A stretch of 8,464 bases of DNA, from the NCBI GenBank assembly GCA_007121485.1, contig SKKM01000044.1, positions 1 to 8,464 on the forward strand, written 5' to 3'. Made by a program: the position numbers and the translations under genes. Shown one piece after another: positions 1 to 6,085 of this stretch (positions within the stretch are counted from its first letter, which is position 1; each line of letters begins with the position of its first letter). The DNA is from Wenzhouxiangella sp. Lineage in GTDB: Bacteria > Pseudomonadota > Gammaproteobacteria > Xanthomonadales > Wenzhouxiangellaceae. The notes below the pieces were generated by a model. That model had not been told where the DNA came from and ran no database searches. It saw nothing but the letters and a program-made list of their open reading frames with translations.

Positions 1-891
1 CGCGCCGAGCGCGAGGTGCTGCTGTGCGGTGGGGCGATCAACTCGCCGCAGCTGCTGATGCTGTCCGGCATCGGCCCGGCCCGGGACCTGGAGAAGCTGG
101 GCATCCCGGTACGGGTGGATCTCAACCAGGTCGGCGCCAACCTGCAGGATCACCTCGACATCTGCACCCTGACCCGCTGCTCGCAGCCGATCACCTACGA
201 CCATCTGAACGAGCTGCGCGTGGGACTGAACTACTTCCTGTATCACAAGGGCGAGGGCACTTCGAACATCGCCGAGGCCGGCGGCTTCCTGGTCAGCGGT
301 CGCGGCCGTAATGATCGGCCCGACATCCAGATGCATTTCGTCCCGGCCCTGCTCGACGACCATGGCCGCAATCGCCTGCCCGGCGACGGCTACACGGTCC
401 ATGCCTGCCCGCTCCGGCCCGCAAGCCGCGGCCGCATCAGCCTTCAGTCCACCGACCCGACCCAGGCACCCTCCATCCGCGCCAACTACCTGAGCGAGCC
501 GGAAGACCTGGAAATGATGCTGGAGTGCGTGCGCCTGTCGCGCGCCATCCTGGAGCAGCCGGCCTTCAAACCCTTCCGCGGGCATGAAATCTATCCCGGC
601 AACGACATCACCGACCGCGACGGACTCATCGACTTCGTCCGCACCAAGGCCGAGTCCATCTACCACCCGGTCGGCACCTGCCGCATGGGCAGCGACGACC
701 AGGCCGTGGTCGACCCGGAACTGAGAGTGCGCGGGGTCGAGGGCCTGCGCGTGATCGATGCCTCGATCATGCCCACCCTGGTCGGCGGCAACACCAACGC
801 CCCAACCATCATGATCGCCGAGAAGGCCTCGGACCTGATCCTGGGAAAGGCGGTGGCGCAACCAAGGCAAGCTGAGGCGGAAGCGGCTTGA
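1..891 (+). CDS. GMC family oxidoreductase (choline/alcohol dehydrogenase-like), C-terminal part
   Basis: FAD-dependent oxidoreductase of the glucose-methanol-choline family, which oxidises an alcohol with a flavin cofactor. The frame is open from base 1, so the gene begins outside the window; 296 C-terminal residues are visible and the N-terminal Rossmann FAD-binding part is missing. The second GMC signature is near the left edge (GGAINSPQLLMLSGIGP, visible residues 10-26). The C-terminal catalytic region is complete: YHPVGTCRMG with the catalytic His at visible residue 222, and GGNTNAPTIMIAEKA with Asn 266 in the place of the second active-site residue, as in choline dehydrogenase and AlkJ-type alcohol dehydrogenases. 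The substrate cannot be told from this fragment; no betaine-synthesis partner is visible. It ends in a short Ala/Glu-rich tail. An inverted-repeat element begins 8 bp after the stop. Family call is firm, substrate open. Confidence 0.93.
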   Translation, partial: RAEREVLLCGGAINSPQLLMLSGIGPARDLEKLGIPVRVDLNQVGANLQDHLDICTLTRCSQPITYDHLNELRVGLNYFLYHKGEGTSNIAEAGGFLVSGRGRNDRPDIQMHFVPALLDDHGRNRLPGDGYTVHACPLRPASRGRISLQSTDPTQAPSIRANYLSEPEDLEMMLECVRLSRAILEQPAFKPFRGHEIYPGNDITDRDGLIDFVRTKAESIYHPVGTCRMGSDDQAVVDPELRVRGVEGLRVIDASIMPTLVGGNTNAPTIMIAEKASDLILGKAVAQPRQAEAEAA

Positions 892-899
892 TCAGTACA

Positions 900-1139
900 G
901 GGGTTCTCGCCAAGACGCCAAGACGCCAAGAACGCCAAGGAAAACCCTCACGTCGGTTGCAGCTTGGCTGGAGTCTTGTGGCCTATCCGGTGGACCCAGG
1001 CAACAGCGAGCAAGGCGAAGGCAGCCGTCCGCTCAATTCTGGAATTGCGCAGCGTACTTGGTTGATCCGGGTTTTTGCTTCCCACCACTTCCCTTTTTTC
1101 TTGGCGTTCTTGGCGCCTTGGCGTCTTGGCGAGAACCCC
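900..1139. repeat. 240-bp intergenic element with 40-bp terminal inverted repeats
   Basis: This fills most of the 307-bp gap between the GMC gene and rlmKL, in which I see no credible gene. The left arm (900-939) and right arm (1100-1139) are reverse complements at 39 of 40 positions; the single mismatch is 923 against 1116. Each arm contains tandem 8-9 bp units of the form CCAAGACG (CTTGGCGT on the other strand). The tips read GGGGTTCTCGCC inward from both sides. The 160-bp centre is unique in this window and holds a small palindrome, caattc-tg-gaattg (1034-1047). No flanking target-site duplication is evident. Short open frames run through it on both strands but look like shadows of the repeats. 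Similar CTTGGCGT-type tandem units are, from memory, common as dispersed intergenic repeats in GC-rich bacteria; that and any mobility are inference. Confidence 0.85.
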
Positions 1140-1171
1140 AAAACTCTCGATCGGAGCACCCCAACCACCAC

Positions 1172-1190
1172 GGCCCCTAAACTTGGGGCT
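1172..1190 (+). promoter_or_regulatory. Small hairpin over the presumed rlmKL ribosome-binding site
   Basis: The sequence gcccc (1173-1177), loop taaactt, ggggc (1185-1189) forms a 5-bp GC stem with a further G.U pair outside. The ggggc arm is the only purine-rich segment close to the rlmKL start at 1199, so it may be the Shine-Dalgarno region, which pairing would hide. A short TTT follows, but the run is too weak for a convincing terminator. The stem is seen in the sequence; any regulatory role is inference. Confidence 0.25.
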
Positions 1191-1198
1191 TTCGCCTG

Positions 1199-3307
1199 AT
1201 GAAGTCGTTTTTCGCCACCGCGGCACGTGGACTGGAGGAGTTGCTGGCGACTGAGTTGAGCTCGCTGGGGCTGGACGGCGTGCGGGTGCGGCGTGGCGGG
1301 GTCGAGTTCGCGGGTGAACTGGCAGCGGGCTACCGGTCCTGTCTGTGGTCACGGCTGGCCAACCGGGTCCTGCTGCCCATCCGGCAGTTCAATGCCGAGG
1401 ACGAGCAGGCGCTGTACGACGGCGTGCGCGGCATCGACTGGTCCGCGCACCTGGGTCCGGAACACACCCTGGCCGTGGACTTCACCGGCGTGCGCGCCCG
1501 CATCACGCACAGCCGCTTTGCCGAGCAGCGGGTCAAGGACGCGGTGGTCGACCAGATCCGGGAAGCCACCGGCTCGCGCCCCTCGGTCGATACCGACTAT
1601 CCCGATCTGCGCATCAACGTCCATATGCTGGCCGACGCCGTCACCGTGGCCATCGATCTTTCCGGCGAAAGCCTGCACCGCCGCGGCTACCGGCGCGAAG
1701 GCCGCGTCGCGCCGCTGAAGGAAAACCTGGCCGCGGCCATGCTGATTCGGGCGGACTGGCCGGAGCTGGCGGCCCAGGGCGGCGCTTTCGTCGATCCGAT
1801 GTGCGGATCGGGCACCCTGCTGATCGAGGCAGCCTGGATGGCCGGCGATACAGCACCGGGCCTGCTGCGCACGCGCTTTGGCTTTCACGGCTGGCGCGGT
1901 CATGACGATGCGGCCTGGAAGATCCTGCTCGACGAGGCGCTGGAGCGACAGGAGCGCGGCCTGGAACACATCCCCGAGATCGCCGGCTACGACCAGGACG
2001 AGCAGGCCGTGGCGGCAACTGCCGGCCACCTGCGCCGAGCCGGACTGGCCGATCAGGTGCGGGTGGAGCAGCGGGAGATCGGACAGGCCCGACCGCCCGT
2101 GGGCAGCACCACGGGCCTGGTCGCCACCAACCCGCCCTACGGCGAGCGCCTGGGCGAGAACCATGAGCTGATTCCGCTCTACCTGCGGCTGGGTCAAACC
2201 CTGAAAAGCCATTTCGGCAGCTGGCGCGCCATCGTGCTCAACGGCGCCGGTTGCCAGATCGGCTTGAAGCCCGAGAAGAGCTGGCAGCTGTACAACGGCC
2301 CGATCGAATGCCGGCTGGAGCGCTTCGAGATCGCCGCCGACGCCGATGCCAGGGACCACGAGCCGGCGCAGGACCTGGTCAACCGCCTGCACAAGAACCA
2401 GCGCCAGCTGAAGAAATGGCTGGCCCGAGAGGACATCCGTTGCTATCGCGTCTACGACGCCGATATCCCGGAATACGCGCTGGCCGTGGACGTCTACGAC
2501 ACCAGCGAGGGCCGCTGGCTGCACGTGCAGGAATACGCCGCACCGGCCAGCATCGACCCCGGCCGCGCCCAGGCCCGGCTGCGCGCGGCATTGAGCGTGT
2601 TACCGGAATCCCTGGACACCGACCCGGCGCGAATGGTGTTCAAACTCCGCCAGCGCCAGCGCGGCGAGCGCCAATACGAGCGCCTGGGCGAGCAGGGGCA
2701 GTTCCTGGAAGTCCGTGAGGGTCCCTGCCGACTGCTGGTCAACCTTACCGACTATCTCGACACCGGCCTGTTTCTGGACCACCGCCCGGTGCGGCGCTGG
2801 ATTGGCGAGCACGCCGCGGGCAAGCATTTCCTCAACCTGTTCTGCTACACCGGCGCCGCTACCGTGCACGCGGGCCTGGGTGGCGCGGCCAGCACCACCA
2901 GCGTCGACCTGTCCAAGACCTACCTCGACTGGCTCAAGCGCAACCTGAATCTCAACCAGCTCAACAGCCCGATCCACCGGCTGATCCACGCCGACTGCCG
3001 CGCCTGGCTCACCCAGTGCCGCGAGCGCTACGACCTGATCTTCCTCGACCCGCCGAGCTTCTCCAACTCCAAGCGCATGGACTCCGACCTGGATATCCAG
3101 CGCGACCACGCCGAGCTGATCCGTTCCGCCGCTCAGCTGCTCACTCCTGAGGGCCTGCTGATCTTCTCCACCAACCGGCGCGGCTTCAAGCTCGATCCGG
3201 CGCTGTCGTCAGAGTTCACGATCGAAGACCGCAGCGCCTGGTCCATCCCGAAAGACTTCCAGCGCAATCAACGCATTCATTCTTGCTGGTTTATCCAGCA
3301 CCGGTAG
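1199..3307 (+). CDS. rlmKL: Bifunctional 23S rRNA methyltransferase RlmKL
   Basis: Fused enzyme making two modifications in the peptidyl-transferase region of 23S rRNA: m2G2445 (RlmL half) and m7G2069 (RlmK half), E. coli numbering, with SAM as donor. The product is 702 residues, the same length as the E. coli protein as I recall it. Domain order: N-terminal start MKSFFATAARGLEELL and a THUMP region to about residue 155; first methyltransferase domain with DPMCGSGT (199-206, SAM binding) and NPPYGER (311-317, catalytic); second domain from about 400 with FLNLFCYTGA (544-553) and LDPPSF (616-621), typical of RlmI/RlmK-type enzymes. The ATG at 1199 is chosen because the protein aligns with the family from its first residue. 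It is a single-gene unit: an inverted-repeat element lies 59 bp upstream and ggt converges from downstream. Both domains look intact, so both activities are expected. Confidence 0.97.
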   Translation: MKSFFATAARGLEELLATELSSLGLDGVRVRRGGVEFAGELAAGYRSCLWSRLANRVLLPIRQFNAEDEQALYDGVRGIDWSAHLGPEHTLAVDFTGVRARITHSRFAEQRVKDAVVDQIREATGSRPSVDTDYPDLRINVHMLADAVTVAIDLSGESLHRRGYRREGRVAPLKENLAAAMLIRADWPELAAQGGAFVDPMCGSGTLLIEAAWMAGDTAPGLLRTRFGFHGWRGHDDAAWKILLDEALERQERGLEHIPEIAGYDQDEQAVAATAGHLRRAGLADQVRVEQREIGQARPPVGSTTGLVATNPPYGERLGENHELIPLYLRLGQTLKSHFGSWRAIVLNGAGCQIGLKPEKSWQLYNGPIECRLERFEIAADADARDHEPAQDLVNRLHKNQRQLKKWLAREDIRCYRVYDADIPEYALAVDVYDTSEGRWLHVQEYAAPASIDPGRAQARLRAALSVLPESLDTDPARMVFKLRQRQRGERQYERLGEQGQFLEVREGPCRLLVNLTDYLDTGLFLDHRPVRRWIGEHAAGKHFLNLFCYTGAATVHAGLGGAASTTSVDLSKTYLDWLKRNLNLNQLNSPIHRLIHADCRAWLTQCRERYDLIFLDPPSFSNSKRMDSDLDIQRDHAELIRSAAQLLTPEGLLIFSTNRRGFKLDPALSSEFTIEDRSAWSIPKDFQRNQRIHSCWFIQHR

Positions 3308-3319
3308 CAGACCGGTGCT
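3297..3319 (+). terminator. Hairpin across the rlmKL stop codon, possible terminator
   Basis: A perfect 9-bp stem (agcaccggt / accggtgct) with a 5-base loop spans the TAG stop at 3305-3307. There is no T-run after it, so it is not a standard intrinsic terminator; it could protect the 3' end of the mRNA. A competing stem, gctca-ccc-tgagc (3317-3329), overlaps its right arm. Confidence 0.3.
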
Positions 3320-3430
3320 CACCCTGAGCGATGCAGCCAGCCCTCACCTATGTCCGGACAACGCGGAGGCCCTGGCACACGATCTGGACGCTCGGGACAT
3401 CGTCTCGCTCAATCCAACCCGCACTGTGGT

Positions 3431-3560
3431 TTTTGGGGCCAGGGACTAGTGGTCAGGGAGCTTGGGCGATTATTGAATGCTTACTAACGGAACCGGCACC
3501 GAAAAACCAAAAGGCGACCAAGCACCCTGACCCCTAGCCCCTGACCCCTGACCCCCAAAA
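3431..3560. repeat. 130-bp intergenic element with imperfect inverted repeats of GGGGTCA-like heptamers
   Basis: The left arm (3431-3465) and the reverse complement of the right arm (3518-3560) align along their full length. Both begin TTTTGGGG and end GCTTGG. The right arm has one extra 8-bp block, and over the remaining 35 positions 31 match. The right arm read on the minus strand is a heptamer array (ggggtca, ggggtca, ggggcta, ggggtca). The 52-bp centre is less GC-rich than its surroundings and has no gene. The element lies between the convergent genes rlmKL and ggt, and its right tip is 3 bp from the ggt stop codon. Its sequence is unlike the element at 900-1139, but the architecture is similar. 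It might act as a bidirectional terminator or be a non-autonomous dispersed repeat; neither can be shown here. Confidence 0.75.
3525..3556 (-). other. G-quadruplex-forming motif just after the ggt stop codon
   Basis: On the minus strand there are five G-runs (5, 4, 4, 4 and 3 long), each separated by exactly three bases (TCA, TCA, CTA, TCA). This meets the canonical rule of at least four runs of G3 or more with loops of 1-7. In ggt mRNA the motif would begin 7 nt after the TAG stop (3566-3564), so it could form an RNA quadruplex in the 3' UTR; an rlmKL read-through transcript would carry the C-rich strand. The motif is read directly; folding is inferred. Confidence 0.75.
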
Positions 3561-3563
3561 CAC

Positions 3564-5354
3564 CTAGTCTCCCAAAACCCGCCACACCCCCTCACGCCGC
3601 GGATCGGCCGCGCCTTCGAGACGGCCGTCGGCGTGGAAGAAAACGCCGTGCAGGCCGGACTCTTCGCCGCGGCCGGCGCGGACTTCGATACCCAACTCAG
3701 CCAACCCGGCCAGCAGGTCTTCCGGGAAACGGTTGACCTCGCCAAAGAAGTTCTCGCGCCAGGCGAACAGGTTGGGCAGATCGATGGCTTCCTGCAGCGG
3801 CAGCCCCCAGGCCAGCAGACCGACGATGGTCTTGGCGTTGTAGACCAGGATGGCCGAGCCACCCGGGGAGCCCAGCGCGGCGACCAGGCGGTCGTCAGCG
3901 TCGAAGATCAGGGTCGGGGTCATGGACGAGCGCGGGCGCTTGCCCGGCGCCACGGCGTTGGCGGCCGGCAAGCCGTCCATGAGCGGACGAAACGAGAAGT
4001 CGGTCAGCTGGTTATTGAGGAAAAAGCCGTCGACCACGCGCCCCGAGCCGAAGATGGATTCCACCGAGGAGGTCATGCTGACCACGTCGCCTTGGGCATC
4101 GACGACCACGAAGTGCGTGGTACCGGTGGCTCGGAAACCGTCTTCCGAGCTGAACTCGAAGCCCGGCGGCGAACCGGCCGAAGGCATGTCACCGGCACGA
4201 TCGCCAATCAACGCAGCGCGCTCGGCGATATAGTCAGGCTCGAGCAGGCCGTCGATCGGGATCTCGACGAAAGCGGGATCGGCCACGAACTGGTCGCGGT
4301 CGGCGTACATCAGCCGGCTGGCCTCGGCAAACTGCAGCCAGGCGATGGGATCTTCCGGTCCGCGCTCGGCGATATCGGTCTGCTCCAGGATGGCCAGCAT
4401 CTGCAGCAGGGCCACCCCGCTGGAGGGCGGCGGCGGCACGCAGACGCGGTGAGCCATCACCTGCCGGCACAGTGCGTCGCCAACTCCGGGCCGGTAGGCG
4501 TCGAAATCGGCCTGCCGCAGCGTGCCCGGTAGGGGCAGGGCCGCGGTACGTTCGATGATGCGGGTCGAAATCGGCGGCTCGAGCAGGGTCCGCGGCCCGC
4601 CCTTGGCCATGGCCCGCAGGGTTTCGGCAAAGGCCGGGTTGGCCCAGGTCTCGCCGGCGCTGATGATCTGGCCCTCGGCAGTGGTGAACAGCGCCACGGT
4701 ATCGGGCTGGTCGGCCTGCGGCCAGCGGTTGCCGGCGGCGAATCGGGCCAGCCGCTGCGGTACGGAGAAACCGTCCTCGGCCGCGGCGATGGTTTCGTTG
4801 AACAGGTCGTCCCACTCAAGCCTGCCATAGCGCTCATGGGCAGCGCCGAGCATGGGCATGACGCCGGGAACACCGGTCGAACGGCCGCCGATGATGGCCT
4901 CGAACCATCCCAGCGGTTCGCCGTCGGGGTCCAGGAACATGTCGGCCGTTGCGCCGGCCGGCGCCGTTTCCCGACCGTCGAAGGCCGTCACCCGGCCGCT
5001 GTCGGCCTGGTAGTGAAGCAGGAAGGCGCCGCCGCCGATACTGGAGCTTTGCGGCTCGACCAGGCCCAGCATGGCCTGCACCGCGACCGCCGCATCGACC
5101 GCGCTGCCGCCGCGCTCCAACACCGCCAGGCCGGCCTCCACGGCCAGCGGGTGGGCGGCGGCCACACCGGCACGGCCGAGGTCATCAGCGGACTCGATCG
5201 TTTCCGCTGCTGCCGCCACCGGCTCCTCGATGACCGGCTCCTCGGGCGATTCGGTCCGGCACGCGGTCAGAACCAGCAAGGAGATCACTGCCAGAAACAG
5301 GCTGCGCAGAATCATGCGGCGGCTTGCTCGCCAGGTGGTGCTCGCTTCAATCAC
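3564..5354 (-). CDS. ggt: Gamma-glutamyltransferase, predicted lipoprotein
   Basis: Ntn-hydrolase that removes or transfers the gamma-glutamyl group of glutathione and related compounds. It is made as a 596-residue precursor expected to cleave itself before the catalytic Thr 412 (GTTHFVVVD, 411-419) into a large subunit and a 185-residue small subunit. Other family marks: FDGRETAP (125-132, with the substrate-carboxylate Arg), FGSG (435-438), NNQLTDFSF (447-455), PGKRPRSSMTPT (470-481) and LGSPGG (494-499). A hydrophobic stretch (about 15-30) leads to the lipobox LTAC with Cys 32, then a Glu/Pro/Ala-rich linker, so the enzyme is probably tethered to a membrane facing the periplasm, unlike soluble E. 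coli Ggt. The start is GTG, supported by a GAGGAA ribosome-binding site 8 nt upstream; an in-frame ATG at 5315 gives a neater signal peptide but lacks such a site. A weak -10-like TATGCT lies at 5403-5398. Confidence 0.95.
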   Translation of the reverse strand: MIEASTTWRASRRMILRSLFLAVISLLVLTACRTESPEEPVIEEPVAAAAETIESADDLGRAGVAAAHPLAVEAGLAVLERGGSAVDAAVAVQAMLGLVEPQSSSIGGGAFLLHYQADSGRVTAFDGRETAPAGATADMFLDPDGEPLGWFEAIIGGRSTGVPGVMPMLGAAHERYGRLEWDDLFNETIAAAEDGFSVPQRLARFAAGNRWPQADQPDTVALFTTAEGQIISAGETWANPAFAETLRAMAKGGPRTLLEPPISTRIIERTAALPLPGTLRQADFDAYRPGVGDALCRQVMAHRVCVPPPPSSGVALLQMLAILEQTDIAERGPEDPIAWLQFAEASRLMYADRDQFVADPAFVEIPIDGLLEPDYIAERAALIGDRAGDMPSAGSPPGFEFSSEDGFRATGTTHFVVVDAQGDVVSMTSSVESIFGSGRVVDGFFLNNQLTDFSFRPLMDGLPAANAVAPGKRPRSSMTPTLIFDADDRLVAALGSPGGSAILVYNAKTIVGLLAWGLPLQEAIDLPNLFAWRENFFGEVNRFPEDLLAGLAELGIEVRAGRGEESGLHGVFFHADGRLEGAADPRREGVWRVLGD

Positions 5355-5362
5355 GTCGGTGT

Positions 5363-5368
5363 TTCCTC
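5363..5368 (-). promoter_or_regulatory. Ribosome-binding site deciding the GTG start of ggt
   Basis: GAGGAA on the minus strand, 8 nt before the GTG at 5354-5352. The alternative in-frame ATG (5315-5313) has no comparable purine-rich site, so this motif favours the longer product. Confidence 0.6.
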
Positions 5369-5432
5369 ATGCTGAATTCAATGGACTGGGCCGATGGAGC
5401 ATACATCAGCCTCGGACGAGAGCGGGTGCAGG

Positions 5433-5453
5433 CGCGGCCGGCGCCCGGCCGCG
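5433..5453. promoter_or_regulatory. GC-only perfect hairpin in the ggt/lipoprotein divergent region
   Basis: A 9-bp perfect stem (cgcggccgg / ccggccgcg) with a 3-base loop, every base G or C, sits in the region between the two divergent genes. Just after it a second stem, ggccc-gtgcg-gggcc, occupies 5458-5472. As DNA this could be an operator; as RNA it would be a very stable hairpin. No long T-run follows on either strand, so it is not a clear terminator. The role is unknown. Confidence 0.4.
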
Positions 5454-5489
5454 TTATGGCCCGTGCGGGGCCGCCGAAGATCGAGGCCT

Positions 5490-5495
5490 TATACT
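5490..5495 (+). promoter_or_regulatory. Possible -10 element for the small lipoprotein gene
   Basis: TATACT matches five of six bases of the sigma-70 -10 consensus and would give a leader of roughly 25 nt before the ATG at 5525. No recognisable -35 lies 16-18 bp upstream (that stretch is G/C-only), so this is weak. Confidence 0.3.
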
Positions 5496-5514
5496 GGGAC
5501 CGGGTTTGAATGGT

Positions 5515-5518
5515 GAGG
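5515..5518 (+). promoter_or_regulatory. Ribosome-binding site deciding the lipoprotein start
   Basis: GAGG lies 6 nt before the ATG at 5525. The upstream in-frame ATGs at 5510 and 5519 either precede or touch this motif and have no site of their own, so the start at 5525 is preferred. Confidence 0.55.
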
Positions 5519-5524
5519 ATGCCC

Positions 5525-5773
5525 ATGCGAAGACGACTGACAGTCCCATTGCTGCTGGCCCTGCCCCTGGGCGTGAGCGCCTGCGCCAGCCTGGATTCAA
5601 GCGAACGCCAGGGCTTCGAGGTGCGCGGCGAATACGTCGCCGCGGTAGAAAGCGCGGCCAAGAGACGCGGGGTGGAGGTGATCTGGCTGAATCCCCCTAC
5701 CCGGCGTCGTACCCGCGACATCGAGTGGACCACCGAGAGAACCGTCGAGCTCAATCGCGACCTCGACAACTGA
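5525..5773 (+). CDS. Small predicted lipoprotein of unknown function
   Basis: An 82-residue protein from the ATG at 5525; using the in-frame ATG at 5510 would add five residues (MVRMP). The N-terminus is a short lipoprotein signal: basic MRRR, hydrophobic core LTVPLLLALPLG, then the lipobox VSAC with Cys at residue 20. The mature part is only about 63 residues and very charged, with the core GEYVAAVESAAKRRGVEVIW, then LNPPTRRR and an acidic/basic C-terminus ending RDLDN. Residue +2 after the Cys is Ala, so outer-membrane sorting is expected if the Lol system operates. I do not recognise a named family. It diverges from ggt, sharing its upstream region, and is followed 93 bp later by the dodecin gene on the same strand. 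Codon use looks normal for the window and the lipobox with a good ribosome-binding site supports a real gene. Confidence 0.8.
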   Translation: MRRRLTVPLLLALPLGVSACASLDSSERQGFEVRGEYVAAVESAAKRRGVEVIWLNPPTRRRTRDIEWTTERTVELNRDLDN

Positions 5774-5866
5774 AGCCCGATCGCCCGGCGCAGCACGATG
5801 AAAGCCACTGCACGGTTGCGGTGTTAGGGTGATGTCTGGCCAGCAATCGAGTGGAGTTCGCAAGAC

Positions 5867-6076
5867 ATGGACGATCACGTCTACAAACAGGTCCGGCTGA
5901 CCGGATCATCGACCGAGAGCAGCGACGACGCCGTTCGGCGCGCAATTGCCCGGGCGGCAAAAACCCTGCACCAGCTGCGCTGGTTCAAGGTGGTCGAAAC
6001 CCGAGGCCACATCGAAAACGGCCAGGTTCAACACTGGCAGGTGACCATCGAAGTCGGCTTTACCCTGGAGGACTGA
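5867..6076 (+). CDS. Dodecin family flavin-binding protein
   Basis: A 69-residue protein matching the dodecin family along its whole length. Dodecins assemble into hollow dodecamers in the cytoplasm that bind riboflavin, FMN or FAD (some also coenzyme A), and are thought to store flavin or protect it from light and side reactions. Visible marks: the start DDHVYKQVRLTGSS, the amphipathic helix from about residue 18 to 34 (SSDDAVRRAIARAAKTL), LRWFKVVETRGHI with Trp 39 in the position of the flavin-stacking Trp, and HWQVTIEVGF (56-65) with Gln 58 in the flavin-contacting Gln position. Trp 57 stands where Tyr is more usual, by my recollection. A GGAG lies 10 nt before the ATG. It may be expressed alone or with the small lipoprotein gene 93 bp upstream. 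Its stop is only 9 bp from the stop of the convergent M48 peptidase gene. Confidence 0.94.
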   Translation: MDDHVYKQVRLTGSSTESSDDAVRRAIARAAKTLHQLRWFKVVETRGHIENGQVQHWQVTIEVGFTLED

Positions 6077-6085
6077 ACGGCGGCC

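Noticed and set aside
906..939. Possible CRISPR-like array
   Set aside because: The units are 8-9 bp and directly abutting with no spacers, and no cas gene is present; they are simple tandem units within an inverted repeat.
892..1147. Target-site duplication flanking the first element
   Set aside because: I compared the bases outside both arms and found no direct repeat longer than chance, so transposition is not demonstrated.
888..1352. Open frames on both strands through the first repeat element
   Set aside because: They translate the CTTGGCGT-type units and their flanks, have no domain, and one runs into rlmKL antisense. They are by-products of the repeat.
1349..2524. A 391-codon open frame on the minus strand
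   Set aside because: It lies entirely antisense to rlmKL, whose motifs are unmistakable. High-GC genes commonly give long antisense frames, and the product has no recognisable domain.
3633..4532. A 299-codon open frame on the plus strand
   Set aside because: It is antisense to the conserved core of ggt and shows the Gly/Arg/Gln-rich composition of a shadow frame.
5071..5832. A 253-codon plus-strand frame and a 153-codon minus-strand frame (5347-5808)
   Set aside because: Both overlap the better supported ggt and small lipoprotein genes and read as Arg/Ala/Pro-rich shadow sequence.
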